A DNA stretch of 15,722 bases from Pyrodictiaceae archaeon. GTDB taxonomy: Archaea; Thermoproteota; Thermoprotei_A; Sulfolobales; Pyrodictiaceae. This document shows positions 13,397 through 15,722 of the stretch, in pieces (the first letter of the stretch is position 1; every line of letters begins with the position of its first letter). The position numbers and the translations under genes were made by a program. The stretch covers positions 1 through 15,722 of the forward strand of contig WAQM01000127.1 of the NCBI GenBank assembly GCA_015520245.1. Reading direction: 5' to 3'. The notes under the pieces are model-generated. The model made no database searches, was not told the origin of the DNA, and saw nothing but the letters and a program-made list of their open reading frames with translations.

Positions 13397-14197
13397 TTGG
13401 TCCGGGTGGTAGTGGGTATTAAGTGGGTGCCAAACACGCAGGCGGTCAGGTTCGACCCCAAGACTGGCACCCTAATACGTGAGGGCGTGCCAAGCATCGT
13501 TAACCCCCACGACCTAGACGCCGTAGAGCTCGCGCTGAAGCTGCGTGACCGCTACGGTGGCGAGGTGATAGCAATCTCTATGGCGCCACCGTCGGCGATC
13601 AAGGGGCTTGAGCACGTGCTGGGAATGGGCGTCGACAGGGCGATCCTAATTTCGGATAGGGTCTTCGCCGGCGCGGACACGCTAGCGACGAGCTACGTGC
13701 TTGCCAACGCTATAAGGAGGCTGGGCAGCTTCGACCTCATAATCTTCGGGCAGGAAACCATAGACAGCTCGACCGCGCACATACCGGCGCAGGTAGCGAG
13801 CTGGCTGGACCTACCCTACGTGTACTACGTGGAGGACGTGGAGGAGCTGGGAGGGGGGAGAGCCGTGGTGAGGAGGAGGCTCGAAGACCGCATCGAGTGG
13901 TACGAAATCGAGCTCCCGGCAGTTATAGCTACGGCCATGCACAGCCAGCAGCCTAGGCCTGTGAGGTTGAGCTATAAGCTTAGGGCGAAGACCGAGCGGA
14001 GGGTGGAGGTGTGGGACAACAAGGTACTGGGTCTCGACGAGAGGTGCGTAGGCCTCAGGGGCAGCCCGACCGTCGTCACCAAGGTGACGTGGATGCCGGA
14101 GGTCCCGCGGAAGAGGCAGGTATTCAGGGGCGACCCCCGCGAGGCAGTCAAATGGCTCATAGAGAAGCTACGCGAGGAGGGCGTACTGCCGTACTAG
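13397..14197 (+). CDS. fixA: Electron transfer flavoprotein beta subunit (FixA/EtfB)
   Basis: The 266-residue beta subunit of the ETF. It opens VRVVVGIKWVPNTQAV and has NPHDLDAVELALKL at 36-49, the NPxD segment of FixA-type proteins, then GADTLATS at 92-99 and FGQETID at 117-123. In bifurcating ETFs this subunit holds the FAD that accepts hydride from NADH and splits the electron pair. The start is TTG at 13397 after GGGTGGGAGC. A longer open frame from 13334 overlaps fixX and adds residues unlike the family, so it was not used. fixB follows after 10 bases. Confidence 0.94.
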   Translation: MVRVVVGIKWVPNTQAVRFDPKTGTLIREGVPSIVNPHDLDAVELALKLRDRYGGEVIAISMAPPSAIKGLEHVLGMGVDRAILISDRVFAGADTLATSYVLANAIRRLGSFDLIIFGQETIDSSTAHIPAQVASWLDLPYVYYVEDVEELGGGRAVVRRRLEDRIEWYEIELPAVIATAMHSQQPRPVRLSYKLRAKTERRVEVWDNKVLGLDERCVGLRGSPTVVTKVTWMPEVPRKRQVFRGDPREAVKWLIEKLREEGVLPY

Positions 14198-14207
14198 GGG
14201 TGAGAGC

Positions 14208-15287
14208 GTGGCAGCCGTGGAGTGCGAAAAGCTCTGCCCCGAGTGGGGCTGCACGGACCCCAGCGAGTACCGCGGCGTGTGGGTGGTCGGCGAGCTCGAC
14301 GAGGAGGCCGGCACAATAAGCGAGTATAGCTTGCAGCTCCTAACACCGGCGCGGATGGTTGCCGACAAGCGGGGCACGTGGGTCGAGGGCGTGCTGCTAG
14401 GCTATGATAGGGGCGCGCTGGAGAGGGCAGCGCGGGAGATGATATACCATGGCGCGGACCGCGTCAGGGTCCTCTACAGCGAGAGGCTCAAGCCGTACAA
14501 CGCTGAGGTGTACGCTAAGGCCATAGCCCGCACGGCAGAGAGGTACAAGCCTGAGGTGGTGTTCTTCGCGGCCACGATGAGGGGCCGCGAACTAGCACCC
14601 TACGTGGCCAACACGCTGAGGACGGGGATAACCGCGGACTGCACGCAGTTCGACGTCGATAAGGACGGTAACCTGCTCATGATACGGCCGCCTTTCGCGG
14701 CCATCCTGCTGGCCTACATCAAGACGCCCAACCGCAGGCCGCAGATGGCTACGGCCAGGCCGAACGTGTTCCCCACACCGCCCCGCGACGAGAGCAGGCG
14801 CGGCGAGGTGGTGTGGGAGGACGAGTCGCTGCTCGAGGGCATAAGGCCGCGTGCGCGCCTGCTTAAGGTCAGGAGGCTGGAGAGGAGGGAGACGCCGATA
14901 GAGAAAGCTGAGTACGTCGTTGCCGGGGGCCGCGGCGTGGGCACCCCAGAGGGCTTTAGGATGCTCGAGGAGCTCGCGAACCTACTAGGAGGGGTCGTGG
15001 CCGGCAGCAGGAAGGCTGTCGACCTAGGCCTCATACCGCACGAAAAGCAAGTGGGCCAGACGGGCAAGTCGGTGAGGGCCAAGCTCTACATAGCTGTGGG
15101 CATCAGCGGCGCCGCCCAGCACGTCATAGGGATACGGGAGTGCCGCGTGGTCGTTGCGATAAACAAGGACCCCGAGGCGCCGATATTCCGTCACGCGGAC
15201 TACGGGATAGTGGCAGACTGGAAGGACGTTGTGCCGTTGCTTATCCAGGAGTTACGCAAGCTCGCCGCCGAGAGGGGCCGGCGCTAG
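14208..15287 (+). CDS. fixB: Electron transfer flavoprotein alpha subunit (FixB/EtfA)
   Basis: The 359-residue alpha subunit, which carries the shuttle FAD of the ETF. N-terminal domain: YRGVWVVGEL at 21-30 and MRGRELAPYVAN at 124-135. C-terminal FAD domain: GGRGVG at 240-245, SRKAVD at 267-272, QVGQTGK at 281-287, GISGAAQH at 298-305 and INKDPEAPIF at 318-327, all strongly conserved. An unusual feature is the short Cys-bearing N-terminus, C6, C10 and C15 before the first strand, which might hold a metal or cluster. The GTG start at 14208 follows GGTGAGAGC. It is the last gene of fixCXAB, and its stop codon overlaps that of the convergent gene. Confidence 0.95.
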   Translation: MAAVECEKLCPEWGCTDPSEYRGVWVVGELDEEAGTISEYSLQLLTPARMVADKRGTWVEGVLLGYDRGALERAAREMIYHGADRVRVLYSERLKPYNAEVYAKAIARTAERYKPEVVFFAATMRGRELAPYVANTLRTGITADCTQFDVDKDGNLLMIRPPFAAILLAYIKTPNRRPQMATARPNVFPTPPRDESRRGEVVWEDESLLEGIRPRARLLKVRRLERRETPIEKAEYVVAGGRGVGTPEGFRMLEELANLLGGVVAGSRKAVDLGLIPHEKQVGQTGKSVRAKLYIAVGISGAAQHVIGIRECRVVVAINKDPEAPIFRHADYGIVADWKDVVPLLIQELRKLAAERGRR

Positions 15288-15722
15288 AGGCTCCTCGCCA
15301 GCCTCCTTTCCTCCGTAATCGTGACCCCGAGCCTCTTAAGGAGCGCCAAGAGCCTGACGAACGCACTGCGGTCGAAGCCTATCTCCTCAGGCTTGTTCAG
15401 CCCAGGGCGCCCATACCCCTCGCCGGCGAGGACCATGACGAAGGAGTGGACGGCGCCAGTGAGCAGCGCCAGCGTGCTCGTGCCGTCGCTGGCGTGGCTA
15501 TAGTTGATCGTGTAAGCTAGCGAGACCTCGGCGCCGCCGGCCCTACCCTCGACCTGAACCCTAAGTACGACCCGGTCGCGGCCCCGCGGCAGGACGCTCT
15601 CAAGGAGTGCTGCGGTGAAGTCTCTCGCAACCACCGCGCAGCCGTGGACGGTCACGCTGCGCTCGCCGAGCAGCTCCAGCGACTTCAGCAGCTTTAAGGC
15701 GTCGACGTGGCCAGGGTACCTC
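15284..15722 (-). CDS. Saccharopine dehydrogenase-like protein, C-terminal part (runs off the window)
   Basis: The frame stays open to the window edge, so only the last 145 residues are visible and the start is not in the window. The visible part begins RYPGHVDALKLLKSL, a signature of saccharopine dehydrogenase (glutamate-forming) and related reductases, and ends with a family-like tail: LLTGAVHSFVMVLA, GRPGLNKPEEIGF and a final leucine-rich helix. Members act in lysine metabolism or in carboxyspermidine-type condensations; the nucleotide-binding half is missing, so I cannot choose. The TAG stop overlaps the fixB TAG as CTAG on opposite strands. Confidence 0.72.
   Translation of the reverse strand, partial: RYPGHVDALKLLKSLELLGERSVTVHGCAVVARDFTAALLESVLPRGRDRVVLRVQVEGRAGGAEVSLAYTINYSHASDGTSTLALLTGAVHSFVMVLAGEGYGRPGLNKPEEIGFDRSAFVRLLALLKRLGVTITEERRLARSL

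Noticed and set aside
1..15722. CRISPR array, toxin-antitoxin, restriction, transposon or provirus content
   Set aside because: No regularly spaced repeats, transposase, integrase or defence motifs were found; base and codon use looks even across the window.

Overview
The window looks like a compact, GC-rich chromosome segment of a hyperthermophilic archaeon, most likely Thermoproteota (Crenarchaeota). The lineage is inferred from gene content: archaeal-type pantoate kinase, 4-phosphopantoate--beta-alanine ligase and bifunctional CoaBC; the archaeal tRNA acetyltransferase TmcA; an EtfABCX-type operon of the sort known from Pyrobaculum; heavy use of AGG and ATA codons; and many TTG and GTG starts. 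I see no CRISPR array, insertion sequence, rRNA, tRNA or provirus.

Layout. 1-133: lead-in with a possible promoter. 134-3052 (+): a polytopic GT-C/GT87-like membrane protein, family I inorganic pyrophosphatase, and a divergent DUF89 protein. 3086-6041 (-), convergent with these: a coenzyme A operon read coaBC -> pantoate kinase -> phosphopantothenate synthetase, tightly overlapped. 6043-6783 (+): a small radical SAM protein divergent from coaBC. 6790-8928 (-): tmcA. 8983-9381 (+): an unrecognised 132-residue protein with paired CxC motifs. 9382-9762: gene-free but rich in inverted repeats. 9763-11703 (+): a cysteine-free TGT/DpdA-like transglycosylase and a CDF cation transporter with an altered metal site. 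11797-15287 (+): fixC-fixX-fixA-fixB. 15284-15722 (-): C-terminal part of a saccharopine-dehydrogenase-like protein, running off the window.

How the genes work together. PoK, PPS and CoaBC take pantoate to 4'-phosphopantetheine by the archaeal route. PPS and CoaB release pyrophosphate, which the nearby pyrophosphatase could remove. The adjacent DUF89 protein belongs to the damage-control phosphatase family, one eukaryotic branch of which acts on 4'-phosphopantetheine, but this copy seems to lack the metal-binding Asp-Asn pair. The fix genes encode a complete ETF with its quinone-oxidoreductase-like and ferredoxin-like partners, the subunit set of the electron-bifurcating NADH:ferredoxin/menaquinone enzymes.

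The least explained items are the structured region 9382-9762, the cysteine-free TGT/DpdA-like protein after it, the long hairpin over the pyrophosphatase start codon, the CxC/CxC protein, and the degenerate DUF89 protein beside the CoA operon. No element here is clearly a new multi-gene system.
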